Source: Trichomonas vaginalis G3
Taxonomy: Eukaryota > Parabasalia > Trichomonadida > Trichomonadidae
Direction of reading: 5' to 3'
NCBI RefSeq assembly: GCF_026262505.1
Contig: NW_026529167.1
Span: forward strand, 1-45,024
Length of the DNA stretch: 45,024 bases
This document shows, piece by piece, positions 25,526 to 36,525 of this stretch. Made by a program: the position numbers and the translations under genes. Numbering within the stretch: the stretch's first letter is position 1; each line of letters opens with the position of its first letter. Below the pieces are notes generated by a model. It ran no database searches. It was not told the DNA's origin and was given only the letters and a program-made list of their open reading frames with translations.

Positions 25526-25640
25526 TGACGAAAAGAACAGATTCGAAAAAAGATTGTACGAAATTTACTTAAGTAAACAACATATTTCAGATTATCGATA
25601 CTAAAATTTTTTTTATTTTATTACATTTTTTTGCATTTTT

Positions 25641-26119
25641 TTAAGGGTGCAGACGAGAGGATCATGTAAACTTCAGAATTTAGAACCTTATTTTTAGGCA
25701 TTATCTTGGCTACCTATTTAGGCTCGAAAAGCAAAAAATATCAAAAAATACAACTTGACTCCATTATGACCCTTTCATGGAGGTAGTTTTTATCCGCTAG
25801 TATTTTCCCTTTGAATCTCTTTACAATTCGAAATCAAATTCAAATCTCAGTAGAAGAAAGGAAGAATCGACTTACTACGGTTGTAATACGAATAAATACA
25901 TATATTTAATTATTTTTATTTACATAATAATTGTTTGAAGCTCATATTCCATCAAATTTTTAAATAAAAACATTAAAATGTTGAAAATGTTCATATATTT
26001 TAATAGGGTTTTGGCACTTTATTGAGGAATTACTACATACATAGTCGAACTGAACTTGATATTTTGAAATTTAAATTATTTATCAAAATTAAAATTTAAC
26101 TTGAAATTTATAATTATTT
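25641..26119 (+). repeat. 479-bp dispersed repeat, copy 1
   Basis: Starts TTAAGGGTGCAGACGAGAGG and is matched at 44322-44800 with only one difference that I can see. Its first 40 or so bases are repeated inverted at about 26697-26741, giving terminal inverted repeats to the interior module. The flanks (TTTTTTGCATTTTT) are also mirrored beyond 26741. No gene inside. It is a recently copied, TTAA-bounded element. Confidence 0.8.
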
Positions 26120-26175
26120 AGTCATATTTTGCATAATTCTAAGTAGATTTTGTAAAAAATCAAGAAAGAAAAATT

Positions 26176-26690
26176 TTAACGTGCTTTATTTTTTCTTTTT
26201 TATAATAATACATATTATTATATAATTAACATATTCATAATGTTTCACCCTTTCAAAAATATAATCCTCCTCCTCTCAAATAAACGTACATACGGGTGGC
26301 CTCTTTTTTCAAAAAATTAAAATTTGAAATTTTGGGCTCAAATATTAGAGATTTTTTCAACCTTCAACGATATATGTTGTCTATATCAGACATCCTTTCT
26401 TTTTGATACTTAACATTGTTCCTAAATCTTAGCCGTTAAGGCTGTTCTGAAAATATTTTTTTTTTCGAAAAAATTCGAAAAAAATTCTTAAAATTCAAAA
26501 ATCCCTTAATTCCTGAGGATTTTGGAAAAAAGTTTTTACATGAACATGTGTATATTATATGAAGTATATTGATAAGGTAAAAATCAAATTTTATTGCATA
26601 TTCATCGAGAAAATAAACTAACGAATTCCTCAAAATTGAGAGGGTAATCCTCCTCCTCTCAAATAAACGTACATACGGGTGCACCCTTAA
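26176..26690 (-). repeat. 515-bp TTAA-bounded repeat, right inverted arm
   Basis: Reverse complement of 24365-24880. It starts TTAACGTGCTTTATT and ends GGGTGCACCCTTAA. It appears to have inserted into the end of the module that starts at 25641, because the partner terminal repeat of that module resumes at 26697. The open frame on its minus strand is AT-rich shadow sequence. Confidence 0.8.
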
Positions 26691-28045
26691 GAAGCTAAAT
26701 TCTGAAGTTTACATGATCCTCTCGTGTGCACCCTTAAAAAAATGCAAAAAATTGAATACTTTACTGGCTGGGCAAATTTGTCGCCGCCCCGAAATTTTAT
26801 AGGTGTTTTCTGTAACGTTTTTTTACGGAATAAAATCCGAAAAATAATTTTTTGAAGAATCATTTGGGTAGAATACTTATCTAAAATTATATTTATTATA
26901 ATTTTGGTCGATAAAAATAAGCGGATTCAAAACTGGCAAAAACCCTTTCGGCAATTTGTGGACGATTCCGAACCCCCTCATTTTTGAAATTTAATAAGAA
27001 AAATAGAATCTTTATTAAATATAGATTTTAAAAAACTTGGTTATAAATTACGAAATTTTCTCACTTGGGCTAAAAAGTGACAATTTGGTCGGAAGCCACC
27101 CTTAAAATTTTTCTTTCTTGATTTTTTACAAAATCTACTTAGAATTATGCAAAATATGACTAAATAATTAAGGGTTTCGTTTTGCGAAAAAAACGTACAA
27201 TACGCAATTTCGCTAAAAAACATTTAGCTAGCAATTTCGACCTTTGACTCCACTCAAGACGTCACTTTTTTAATTTTGCGGTATCATATTTTTGGAAAAT
27301 CTTTATGAATATTATATAAAAGTCTCTTTAATATCTATATTTCATATTTTATCGATTTTTAAAGTTTTTGCGAAAAGTATTCAATTATTTTTGCTATTTG
27401 GTCGGGTAAATGTCAGATTTGCGACATTTTCTGATATGATATTCAGATTCTACGTTGATAATAATGCTTATAGAACCCTCTTGCTATTGTGTCAAAATTG
27501 CGAAACCGATAGCAAAAATATCTCGCAATATCAAAATTGAGATATTGAGTGAATTATGCATTATAGAGATTAAAAATCTGATTTGTGAAAACATCTCATC
27601 AGTTTCTAGCTATTTAATCTTTACTATCTTACTCGATTAAAATGAAAAGGGAATAGTTTCATTATGCTTTAAATGACAGCCTTATAATATAATCATAGTT
27701 TTCGCTCAATATGCAGCATTTTTTTCGAAATCTATGGTCAATATCCTAAATACTGATTGCTTTGCATTCATATCTCTTTACATTTTCTATACCCACATCA
27801 CTATTCATTGCTATTCCTATCTTTTTCATTTTTGTTTGTTTCTTATAATTTCTAAAAAACATGATAACTTGATATTTGTAAATATCATACTTTATAACGT
27901 AAATAAGAACTTGACCTATTTAGAAAAGCAGTAATGAAAAGAAAATCTGAAATTCATAAAAATTATAAGTTTCTGATGACAATTAGCTTTAATTAAAGAA
28001 GTTGGTTGAGTTCTTGTATGACCAATGAACTCATTTTTCAACTCC
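26691..28045. other. AT-rich non-coding region with repeat scraps
   Basis: Bases 27102-27170 are the inverted copy of 26111-26179. TTAAGGGTTTCGTTTTGC at 27168 recurs at 44800. The rest to 28045 is AT-rich with short hydrophobic Phe/Ile/Leu open frames typical of random AT-rich DNA. No gene or RNA is supported. Confidence 0.6.
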
Positions 28046-28625
28046 TTACTTAAGTTGAATATAAATAGCTTGCTTTTCTATCTCCAAATACGATGGAAAT
28101 CTAATTTCGGAAAATTCATTTTTCCTCGGAAGCATTGCATCATAATTGAAAACATTCTTGAAATCATCACTTGGTTCAGAGATTTGAAATCTTATACGTA
28201 ATGGATTTTCTTTCTTTTTAGCGACTTCATTGAATGGTGAGGAATACAATTGAATGGACAGTCATGAGTTTCCATCGTTCATTTTCATTAAATTCATAAT
28301 GAAAGTCTATAAGTTGTGGCTGACTACCTTCTTCTTTCAGTTGTGCAAGAAACTCACGTAAAGGCTGTAAAGTTTGTACTTCAATGTTAAACTTTTTCTC
28401 GAAAATCTCATTAAATGAAATCATACATGTGCAACAATGTTGTATCGTCTTTAAAGTATTTGTATATGTGAATTGTTTGGGCCCTTAAAGACTGCTTCAA
28501 TTTCTATCTCGACTTGAAGTATAAAGTCAACCTTTCTGAAAGCACGTGTTTAATATACATAGATGTTATGCCAATGTACTTCTCTTCATTTATGTTCCAA
28601 TCCATCTGTTGGAAACTTAAACGTT
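28046..28625 (-). pseudogene. Unidentified Maverick-type gene remnant (broken)
   Basis: Minus-strand segments with ordinary protein composition: MDWNINEEKYIGITSMYIKH near the start, QPLREFLAQLKEEGSQPQLI in the middle, and LPRKNEFSEIRFPSYLEIEK near the end. Composition and position suggest a conserved element gene. It is broken, with about three breaks. No family recognised. Confidence 0.4.
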
Positions 28626-28734
28626 ACTCTGTTCCCCTTTATTTTTGACGTCAGGGTTTTCTCACTACTGAACGCAACAGATAAAGGTATTTGTCTATAA
28701 TTTTAATTTCGGATTAAAAAATAAACCAATTTAC

Positions 28735-29010
28735 TCTTTCTTTGCTTCAGCTTTTTAGCTTTTGCTTCAGCTTCTTCTTCTAGCTTTCTTCGCCAGCAAA
28801 CGTGGGTCTTTGTCTTCCAGCAGCTAATGCAGCAAGTTGTTTTTCACTAAGTTTTCTCTTTGGTCTCTCTGGCTTTTGTTCTGTTTTTGTTCCTTCAGTT
28901 CGGATAAAATTTGGCTCACGAATTTCTTTCTTCAATGCTTCAACATCTATGACCCCTTGGGTCTTGTCCGTAGGGCTTGTCTGAGTATTTTGACTGCAGA
29001 TAAAAAACAA
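28735..29010 (-). pseudogene. Small basic Maverick/viral-type gene with KRKLSEKQLAALAAGR motif (broken)
   Basis: The segment RPKRKLSEKQLAALAAGRQR is a motif seen in small basic proteins of Mavericks and some large DNA viruses, usually at a basic, probably DNA-binding C-terminus. The N-terminal part is polar with a VDVEALKKEI-like helix. A TTTTTTATC start motif lies just upstream. It is broken, with about one or two breaks. Confidence 0.4.
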
Positions 29011-29074
29011 AATTAAAACTTTAACCGATGTAAAATGAGCTTGTCAAAATCAGAGCGAGAGTCTATTATATATA

Positions 29075-29470
29075 AATGACGCCAGAGGAATACAACATCC
29101 TTTCTATTATGTAAGTCAGAGTTAAAGATGGTAAAATATATGTAAGAAAAAGAAAGGTTCCAGTTAGCGAATACAGAGAGCGACACATTAAGAGTGTATT
29201 GGCAAGGGTGAAGTCACGAAGCTATATATAAAACCTTTTGTTCAAACTGAAAAGTCAATAGAACCAGAAGAAAAGAAGCCAGATGTACTTTCAATAACGA
29301 ACCAAGAGCTTATTGCAAAGTTCGTGAATTTCATTGAAAACAACCGAGTCAAGAACCTGACCCGCCAGTGAAAGAAGTTGAGACAAAAGAGAATGTACAG
29401 TTCATTGAAAATGTCAAAAACAACTTCCACCACGAATGCAAGAAGAAGAGTGAGAATAATGAAGTAAATA
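29075..29470 (+). pseudogene. Small Lys/Arg-rich Maverick-type gene remnant (broken)
   Basis: It starts at the ATG at 29075 (MTPEEYNI), followed by segments KIYVRKRKVPVSEYRERHIK and KKPDVLSITNQELIAKFVNF. The basic then acidic layout resembles small Maverick proteins. It is broken, with about three breaks, and precedes the capsid-like gene on the same strand. Confidence 0.35.
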
Positions 29471-29495
29471 GATATTTTTTATCCGAAGTAAATAC

Positions 29496-31300
29496 ATGCA
29501 GAACGAACAGTTAACGAATTTACTCCAGCAGAGCATTTCATTCAGATTCGCTCATATTTTGATATCATAGACAATGCAGTTCAAATTGGTGACACTAATA
29601 GAAAATTATTTCTGACGCAAAGATTCCATCACAACCTGGAACTGCTAAAGATAACACATGGGGTAACATTCAATCTCTCACCTCCTGGTGAAAATATGTT
29701 GGACCTTTACAATACATTCATTACGTATAAAATGGAAGGTCAATTTATTTGTAGATTAAGAAATTGGTTCAGGTTCCAATAAAACAAACCCACCAGGATT
29801 TTGGATGTTTCGATGACGCTTTCTATGCAGTTGCTGGATATCAAATCCTTGCAAATGGTCGTATCGTATATTCTCAAGACAACGCAAGAGAAGAAGCATA
29901 TATAACTTCAAACTCACAAACTACCGAACAAATAAAGAAAGTAGATGTTTTCTTCAAAGACTCGACATGAAGATGTATGGAGTCATTCGGGGGAACATTT
30001 GCAGAACAGGACAAATTGTTTTAGTGGTCCATTACAGCAGGAAAATCATTTTGATTTTTAAGCTTCGTTTAAGAATTCCTGTTAGAAGATTCCTTCCATT
30101 TAGAGCTATTCGATTTATTCCAGCTTTGCAGGAAACATTCAGCTTAAAGTAAATTTCAGTAGCGACGCCTTACAATGCACATCTATATCTGTAATGAATC
30201 ATTGCTTTCATCCAACTCTTAAAGTTGCATTTGCTTCAATTCAAATCACCGACAAATAAATTTTGTTCCATGGAATGAACCATTCACATATGATAACGAA
30301 AGGCAGTAGAAAGCTAGTGGAACAGTTTACTTTACAACTGTAACCCAGCAACTATTTCTGAACAAAAGATGAGATTTTAATGAATGTATTCATTCATCCA
30401 AGTCATTCTCTTTAGACCCTAACATTTATAACAGAACTGTAGAACATTATTTACAAACGGGTGTTATGTTTTCCTGTTTAAAGTTATGGATTGGATTCCT
30501 ATTGGACGGTTCATTCTCAAAGAATACAGATAGTTCAAGTGCAACATTTACAGCAGCTTATACGCCTATTAATGTTAAAAGTATTTGGGCACTATTTAGA
30601 AAGAAAGACAACTATTATGTTAATTTTGAGAACCCTAAGTTTAAATATCTCAGCTTCCATGTGGAGCTTATGGATAATATGCCTGCGAACCTGAAAAATC
30701 TATGACCTGTATTTTATTTGAAATGGTTGCGAACGCTTGCAATACAAACAATGATATGATAGGATTTAATGAAGAGTTATGAGGTCATTGGTGGATGATG
30801 GTAGTGTGGAACATAAATGGGATAGTATGACAACACACATTTCTTGATGTGGTTTTCCAACTAGAATGGACTTTTGCTTCAGCAAGGTCAAACATCTACT
30901 GCTCCAATAACATACAAATTGTCTGTTTAAAGAGACTATTGAACTAGCAACTCTGAAAATGTACAAAGCCACTTATTGGATTTATGAGGGATTGTTGCTT
31001 TTGCCAAGTTCAGGTTGCGTGCTAATGGAATCCCAATAATAAAGATTAGATGACTATAACTTAGCTACGGACGAGAGTGAGGAATATAAGGATGAACGTT
31101 TATTTTTAAAGCTTATAAATGAGTTTCTTCTTTAAGCTTTCGTGACCTTCAACATCTATTGAAACAAACTTTACCAAACGATTATGGGCACCTATTGAAT
31201 ATTTCTTACGAGCTGCCAATGGCAAAGAGCAGTCTCACCAGGTTAGGTGTTCCACCAGCTCCTGTCAAAATAGCATTTGGTCAAGTCCTTATATAAAATT
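29496..31300 (+). pseudogene. Capsid-like gene of the divergent Maverick (broken)
   Basis: Beta-rich segments correspond to the capsid-like gene of copy A. Here KLRLRIPVR matches its KLKLRVPLS, and IWALFRKKDNYY plus FENPKFKYLSFHVELMDN match the copy A region around FVLFRRTINDYSCFYNPGIK. Sequence is otherwise very diverged, so the two lineages separated long ago. It starts near 29496 after TTTTTTATCCGAAGTAAATAC. It is heavily broken, with more than ten breaks. A PTPSPKPTPSQ-type Pro-rich piece downstream (about 31420-31560) may be the tail of the next gene. Confidence 0.5.
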
Positions 31301-31624
31301 ATGGTTTCTCCCACTAGGTTTGCTAGCTACAGCAGGAGCAGTTATGAATGTTGAAAAGAAATAAAGCAAATGTTGTAAATAATACTAAGTAGCTGAAGTT
31401 AAACAAACTCCAACACCTTCGCCAAAACCAACGCCTTCACAAGCAAAAACCTTCAATGACTCCTGAACCTATGGAAGACAAACTCCTGTTTCAAAAGTCA
31501 ACTCCTAAAACCGACTCCAACATTTAAACCAGAACCTCTCTCAAATAAATCGTAAAATTCTGCGTTTCCTTACTAAAAAAATAACGGTTATTTTTATTTA
31601 TATATTAAATTTTATTTGATTGAA

Positions 31625-31860
31625 ATGACGACTAAAGTCACTGAAGCAATGAAACAAAGTTTTTGGTAGAATACATTAAATCAGGAACTATTCCAGAAGG
31701 TTTTTACATTCATACTATGAAGGATGGTAGAGTTCAGTTTAGAAAGATAAAGCAACCATTAGATAGAGAAGGTATTTAAGGAAGATTAAACTTCATGAGG
31801 ACAACATTGCTGAACTTAAGAAGAGTTAGAAGAGTTGGAGAAAGGAAGAGAGTTATAAAG
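31625..31860 (+). pseudogene. Small Maverick-type gene remnant (broken)
   Basis: ATG at 31625 (MTTKVTEAMKQS). It then shows a segment YIKSGTIPEGFYIHTMKDGR followed by VQFRKIKQPLDREG. It resembles a small DNA-binding or regulatory protein in composition only. It is broken, with about two breaks, and ends at a hairpin unit. Confidence 0.35.
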
Positions 31861-31874
31861 CAATGAATTCAACA

Positions 31875-31919
31875 GGGTGAAAAAACAGGTGAAAAAACGG
31901 GAGATCTCACACTTCACCT
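31875..31919 (-). repeat. GGTGAA hairpin unit, diverged copy
   Basis: GGGTGAAAAAACAGGTGAAA then a degenerate stem and CTTCACCT. It is the same unit as at 11334, 11510, 12590 and 13008, including an adjacent GAATTCA. It shows that the gene-end module is shared between Maverick lineages. Confidence 0.55.
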
Positions 31920-32514
31920 AAATTTATTTTTTGTGCTATGTTTTCATACGTGTGATGGTGGTGATATCATTTATTTTTAAGTTTATTTTTTATTTTTTTT
32001 TTTATTTTATTTTTATATAAATGACGAACTATTGAGATAACAAACTACAACGGTCATGAGTTTCAATAATTTGTTCTTCGTTCCTCGTGAAAATACATTC
32101 TATCAGATACGAGGGAGAAAGGGTAAAGTTAGTTTGAGCGTTTTATGAAGGAATGAAGAATGGAAAGTTTATACAGCATACGATACAAACGGTAAACGTA
32201 TTTTCATTAGCTTTGTCAAAACTTACTAACATTCATTTTGACAGTGATTTTGACCTATATGAAGAAGAAAGTGAGTCAGAAAGATTATGAGGCTGTTTAT
32301 ATGAACACAGCAATGGAGGAGTTGCAATACTTTTGTAAGTGAGAACGTTTTATTTTTACATTAGTGAGTGAGTGGTTGGTGGCTTTGTAAATATTTAAGG
32401 TTAAGTTAGTGTTGTCGTTGTGTGTAAAATATACGTTAACGGTTGTAAATATTTAAGGTTAAATGGTGTACGGAGGCGCGCAGTGCTCAGTACAAGACTT
32501 AGCCTATACTAACT

Positions 32515-33163
32515 TTCTCTATTGAGGAGTTAAACTTGCCACAGATGTTTTCTAAGTTTGTCATATTAGGGTTTCGAATAACTCTCTAACAGTTTTGCAT
32601 AAGATATCTGTAAAGAATGTGTTCTTACTGTCCTTGTTTTCCAATTATATGAGAGCAGTTTCATTTTTAGCACTTGGATGTTGTAAGATGTTTGCAACCA
32701 ACATAGATATACTCATAAACCTTTTCGTTTCCATTGCATATAATTTCTTTGACTTGGTCTAACCAGATGCTTCTATAATACTGTGTTTCATTCTACTTGT
32801 TCGTATTTATATCCAGTGAAGATAGAATAGAAGTTTGGAGAAGGTGTATAGAACTTTATACCTCGAACTGAAAATCTTTCTAAACTTTGACAAATAAGAT
32901 ATCCCAAGCATCTAAATCTTCATATCCAACTTGTACAACTTTTATTTTCTTAAGTTTCTGTCTACATTCTTGTTCAGACACTATTGTTGCTCTTGGTTTG
33001 TTTAAAGACTACATCCCATTCTTTCATAACATAACATTCTGGGGCAGAGTCGACATAATGACTAAACGTTTCAAATTCTCGACTGCTTTGTTATAGTCTC
33101 GAAATGGACACATATTTTGATGTTGGAAGTCATAAAATCTGAACACTCTATTCTGTACATTTT
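32515..33163 (-). pseudogene. SF3 helicase gene fragment, Maverick copy B (broken)
   Basis: Matches the N-terminal half of the helicase at 7077-8312, up to just past the Walker A region, and then ends at the junction with the older remnant. The start region with TTTTTATAAAAATG is conserved near 33160. It is broken, with several breaks. Confidence 0.75.
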
Positions 33164-33188
33164 TATAAAAATAAAAAAATATTATTTT

Positions 33189-33976
33189 TTATTCTTGACT
33201 TTGTTGTTCCATTTGTTCCATTTGTTGTTCTTGAGCTATTTGTTGTTGAAGTTGTTCTTGTAATACAATACTTTCACTCAGTTGCATCTTCAATTCGAAA
33301 CTTTCTGCGTCATTGACAAATACATAGGACATAAAAGTTTTACAGACAAAGTTTGCGTCAACTAATGTCAACGTTATACTGCCAAAGTGTTAGTTCACTA
33401 AGGTTGAAAATTCTGCATTCGAATGAAAATAGGCAAACCAGCAGAGAAAGTATTGTTTATACGCATAAGTATCTTTTGGTCATAATAGTTTCTGTCTGAC
33501 ATTCGAATAACACTTTGAACCTAAGTTTGAAACATATAAAGATTGGGTGTGCTTAATGTCAATGAATAGACATTCCTTTATGACCTTTTCCTGTTATAGG
33601 AAACTGTTGGTAGTAAAAACAGAAATAAGTTTTGTATTATAGCTCATATCGTGTTATTTAGTAAACTCAGTCGGACATCCAAACATAATGAACTGCTCTT
33701 AGTGTGCAGCACATGTTACACCCGTACTTAAAGTATTAAATAAGTCACAAAACCTGTTGGTGGTATATCTGAGTAAGTATCTTCAAAGGAGTATTTTTTA
33801 CCATTCACAACAATAAAGTCTTCTGGTGTCAAAAGAGCAAAACAGGCTTTAGTCGTCATTGTGTTTAAGGTTAGTTTCAATATCGTCCTTGAGGACTTTG
33901 TAAGTTTGTTGTTATAGAATTATATGACTCAGGGTTTTTAGTCGTATAGTTATAATACCATTATGTCTTCTGCCAT
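33189..33976 (-). pseudogene. Penton-like gene, Maverick copy B (broken)
   Basis: Copy of 6221-7045, recognisable by the Gln/Met/Glu-rich tail (QQQIAQEQQMEQME) at its end and the conserved start after CTAAGTAA. The tail repeat is shorter than in copy A, as expected of slippage in a low-complexity tract. It is broken, with several breaks. Confidence 0.7.
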
Positions 33977-34049
33977 TTACTTAGCAAATAAATTTTAATG
34001 AAATGTTGTGGTCGTCAAATATTTTATAACGTCTGGGAAACTATATTTT

Positions 34050-34557
34050 AAGTTCAACTTTCACTCCTTTCATAACGTATATTCTTGTCAATGACATTAT
34101 ATGAAACACCACAGCAACTAATGTCGGGTTCTATTTCTTTGATGTTTATATCGTCTGCCTCTGTCAAAAAGTTTCAATAGTTCTTTCAAAACTTCATGAG
34201 GTGCGAATGACTATGAGTTCACTTTTACAGGGTTGTGTTCGACCAAGTTTAACATTATACTTAAGTTGACAAATCTTCTCCTGAGTTTGAAGTTGTCTTT
34301 CAGTTGTTTGGTAGTCGTTTCGAATATTCTGCAACAGAACTTAAGTCTCTGCTAACTTCAGGATATGTTGGTTCTTTTACAGGAACAATTGTTATACATC
34401 TTCGTCTTCGTATGGTTTCCCACTTCAACATCTCTGTCTTTGACATTGACAAAACACTTTGACTGTTTGTTTTGAGTTGGTGAATTTAACTTCACATCTG
34501 CCACCGCCATTTAAACCTTTTGAAACACTTACGCTTCTATTTTTCGGAAATGACATT
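34050..34557 (-). pseudogene. Copy B of the 167-aa Maverick gene (broken)
   Basis: Starts MSFPKNRSVSVSKG at about 34557 and follows 5639-6142 through the SCCGVSYNVIDKIYV region. It is broken, with several breaks. It is divergently paired with the 139-aa gene copy across the same 18-bp region. Confidence 0.65.
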
Positions 34558-34572
34558 TTACTTAGAATAAAA

Positions 34573-34995
34573 AGATGGACGTATTCGGTATATCTTATTG
34601 AATTGAAGCAGAACAAAGTTTATACTCACAAACAATACAAATACATTGACAGAATAGTTCTTTACACAAACAATGGAAAATGTTATAGAATAGCAGTCTT
34701 TTGCTGAACCTAAATATTTTCATAAAGCAAAGAAAGTTGGTATAACTGAAAATGGTGAAAGTTCTTGAAGCAGACAAAAATATAACTTCAAAACTTACAG
34801 ATATTACTAAGGAAAGTTTATAATACAATATTATGTCAAAACTGGCGTACTGTCAATATTTGACGGAGAGAAGTCAGTTCAAGAACAACTTACTGACCTG
34901 CTGCCAAAATCTGCTCGATGGAAGCTGTCGTTATGCAATCTGAGGGAGCCCAGCAGGTTTCATCGAACGAATCTCAAAAGAGCATCTTCCGTGAA
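34573..34995 (+). pseudogene. Copy B of the 139-aa Maverick gene (broken)
   Basis: Starts ATGGACGTATTCGG and follows the minus gene 5201-5620. Conserved pieces include IELKQNKVYTHKQYKYIDRI and SIFDGEKSVQEQLTDLLPKS. Conservation in both copies supports this as a real gene in copy A. It is broken, with a few breaks. Confidence 0.65.
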
Positions 34996-36494
34996 AAGTG
35001 CTATTGGTTTTGTAAACTTCTTTGCTTTCAATTCATCTGGACCGTCTCTGTCACCAGTAGTATATTGTATTTGAACTGTACCAACAGTTGAAATACCACC
35101 CATAAAGTCTTCTGAGTCAGCAAATGGAATGCCAAGCCAAAAGTTTGAACGGTCTCCATTTTGTATATGATTTTTTTGACCTCCTGTATGAGTCCATACT
35201 TTCACATATGCATAATAGAAACTTTGAATTTCAGGGTTAATGGTTGTTTGTGAAGTTGTTGTTAAAGTTCATAGCATCTAATGTCAAGTTGTATGACCTC
35301 ATATCCTCAACTGTAGAATATTCTCTTCTTGGATAATATTTGCCATCTATGTTTTATATGATATTTAATACCAGGGTTGTAGAAACAAGAATAGTCATTA
35401 TAGTTCGTCTGAACAGTACAAACATAGTATCTGCATGTTTCATTGCAGTTGTTAAAGCAATATCTGTTCTTGCACTTCGGCTCCTGGATTTTGGTTTCCA
35501 ACTTCACCTGCAAAGTCTTTGACAGATATTTGGTGTATAGGGAACATAAATGGAACTGCATATATTTGGCAGCTAAAGCATTTGAAATATCTGGTCCAAC
35601 ATATTAAACGGCAAGTCTGCTTCTATTCTCTTTGCATTCAAACTGTTCGCATAGTGAACTTAACTGGGTCCCAAGCATCTCCAGCAGCATTGAAATAATA
35701 GTTTACTTCAGTGTTGAGGTTTGAGAAACCAAGTCTAAGTCAACTTTGTCTTTTGCAAAAGTCACAGAACTTGGCTCCACCAGTTCCAGCTACAGTAATG
35801 CTGAATGGGTCTTGTGTTGGTGCAATGACTAAGTTATTTTTTGCTTGGAGTAAGTTCGATAGAAATTTTTCCTGCCCAGTTTTGGCAAGTATCTTAAAAC
35901 CTGAATGAGGAAAGATGACAAAGGAACTCTAAGTTTCAGTTTTTACTTTGGTTACTGCTGCTGCAGTTTGTCAGAAAGGTTAACATAAACTCTGGAACGT
36001 TAGGGTCAAGTCTTCTTATTTTCTCAATGGTGGCATACTGGTCTTTTGTTCTCTAGCTTGTGGTTGTACTGAGTTTCTCAAAGCGAACCATTCATAGTTT
36101 GCCCATGTTACTGTTTGAACTAAGTCAGAGTTAGAATATATCTTATATCCCATAAAAACTTCTGGAGCATATTGGTATCCGACATAGAAAATTCCATTGC
36201 AACCTTTCTTGTCAGACAACTTGGCAGAAGGTTTTATTTCAATGTCTTGTTCCACGTATAAGAATTGAGTTGTCAATAGAAATAATGTGAAACCTTCGCA
36301 AGCAATATCTACTGTTGTTGAAGAACCTTCTCCAAACTCACCTACGTTTCATAAGAAACAGCAGTTGTATATTCGTAAGTTCCAGGAACTATTTCTGACT
36401 TCTAATGGCATTGTCGCATTCGTATTACCATTCGGAAACATTTCCGTTCATGGCATCCAAAACTGTTGGGTTATATTCTGAGCGGCGTACATTT
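34890..36494 (-). pseudogene. Capsid-like gene, Maverick copy B (broken)
   Basis: Copy of 3702-5307, with conserved pieces FLYVEQDIEIKPSAKLSDKK and SNFWLGIPFADSEDFMGGIS. Its start near 36494 keeps the TTTTTACCCATATGAAATG leader. It is broken, with many breaks. Confidence 0.75.
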
Positions 36495-36525
36495 CATATG
36501 GGTAAAAATATAGAATAGTTGGATT

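Larger units (their letters stand above)
28046..32514. mobile_element. Decayed remnant of a second, divergent Maverick lineage
   Basis: This contains scraps of Maverick-type genes not collinear with copy A: minus-strand fragments at 28046-28625 and 28735-29010, a small basic gene (29075-29470), a capsid-like gene (29496-31300), a small gene (31625-31860), and a start after TTTTTATATAA near 32022. The TTTTTTATCC start motif precedes the capsid-like gene, as in copy A. It is heavily broken, with many breaks in nearly every gene, and clearly older than copies A and B. It is abutted by copy B at about 32515. Neither element end is recognised. Confidence 0.65.

Noticed and set aside
26436-27934. 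Several AT-rich open frames of 60-82 codons
   Set aside because: Phe/Ile/Leu/Lys-rich, without conserved features, and partly inside inverted repeats.
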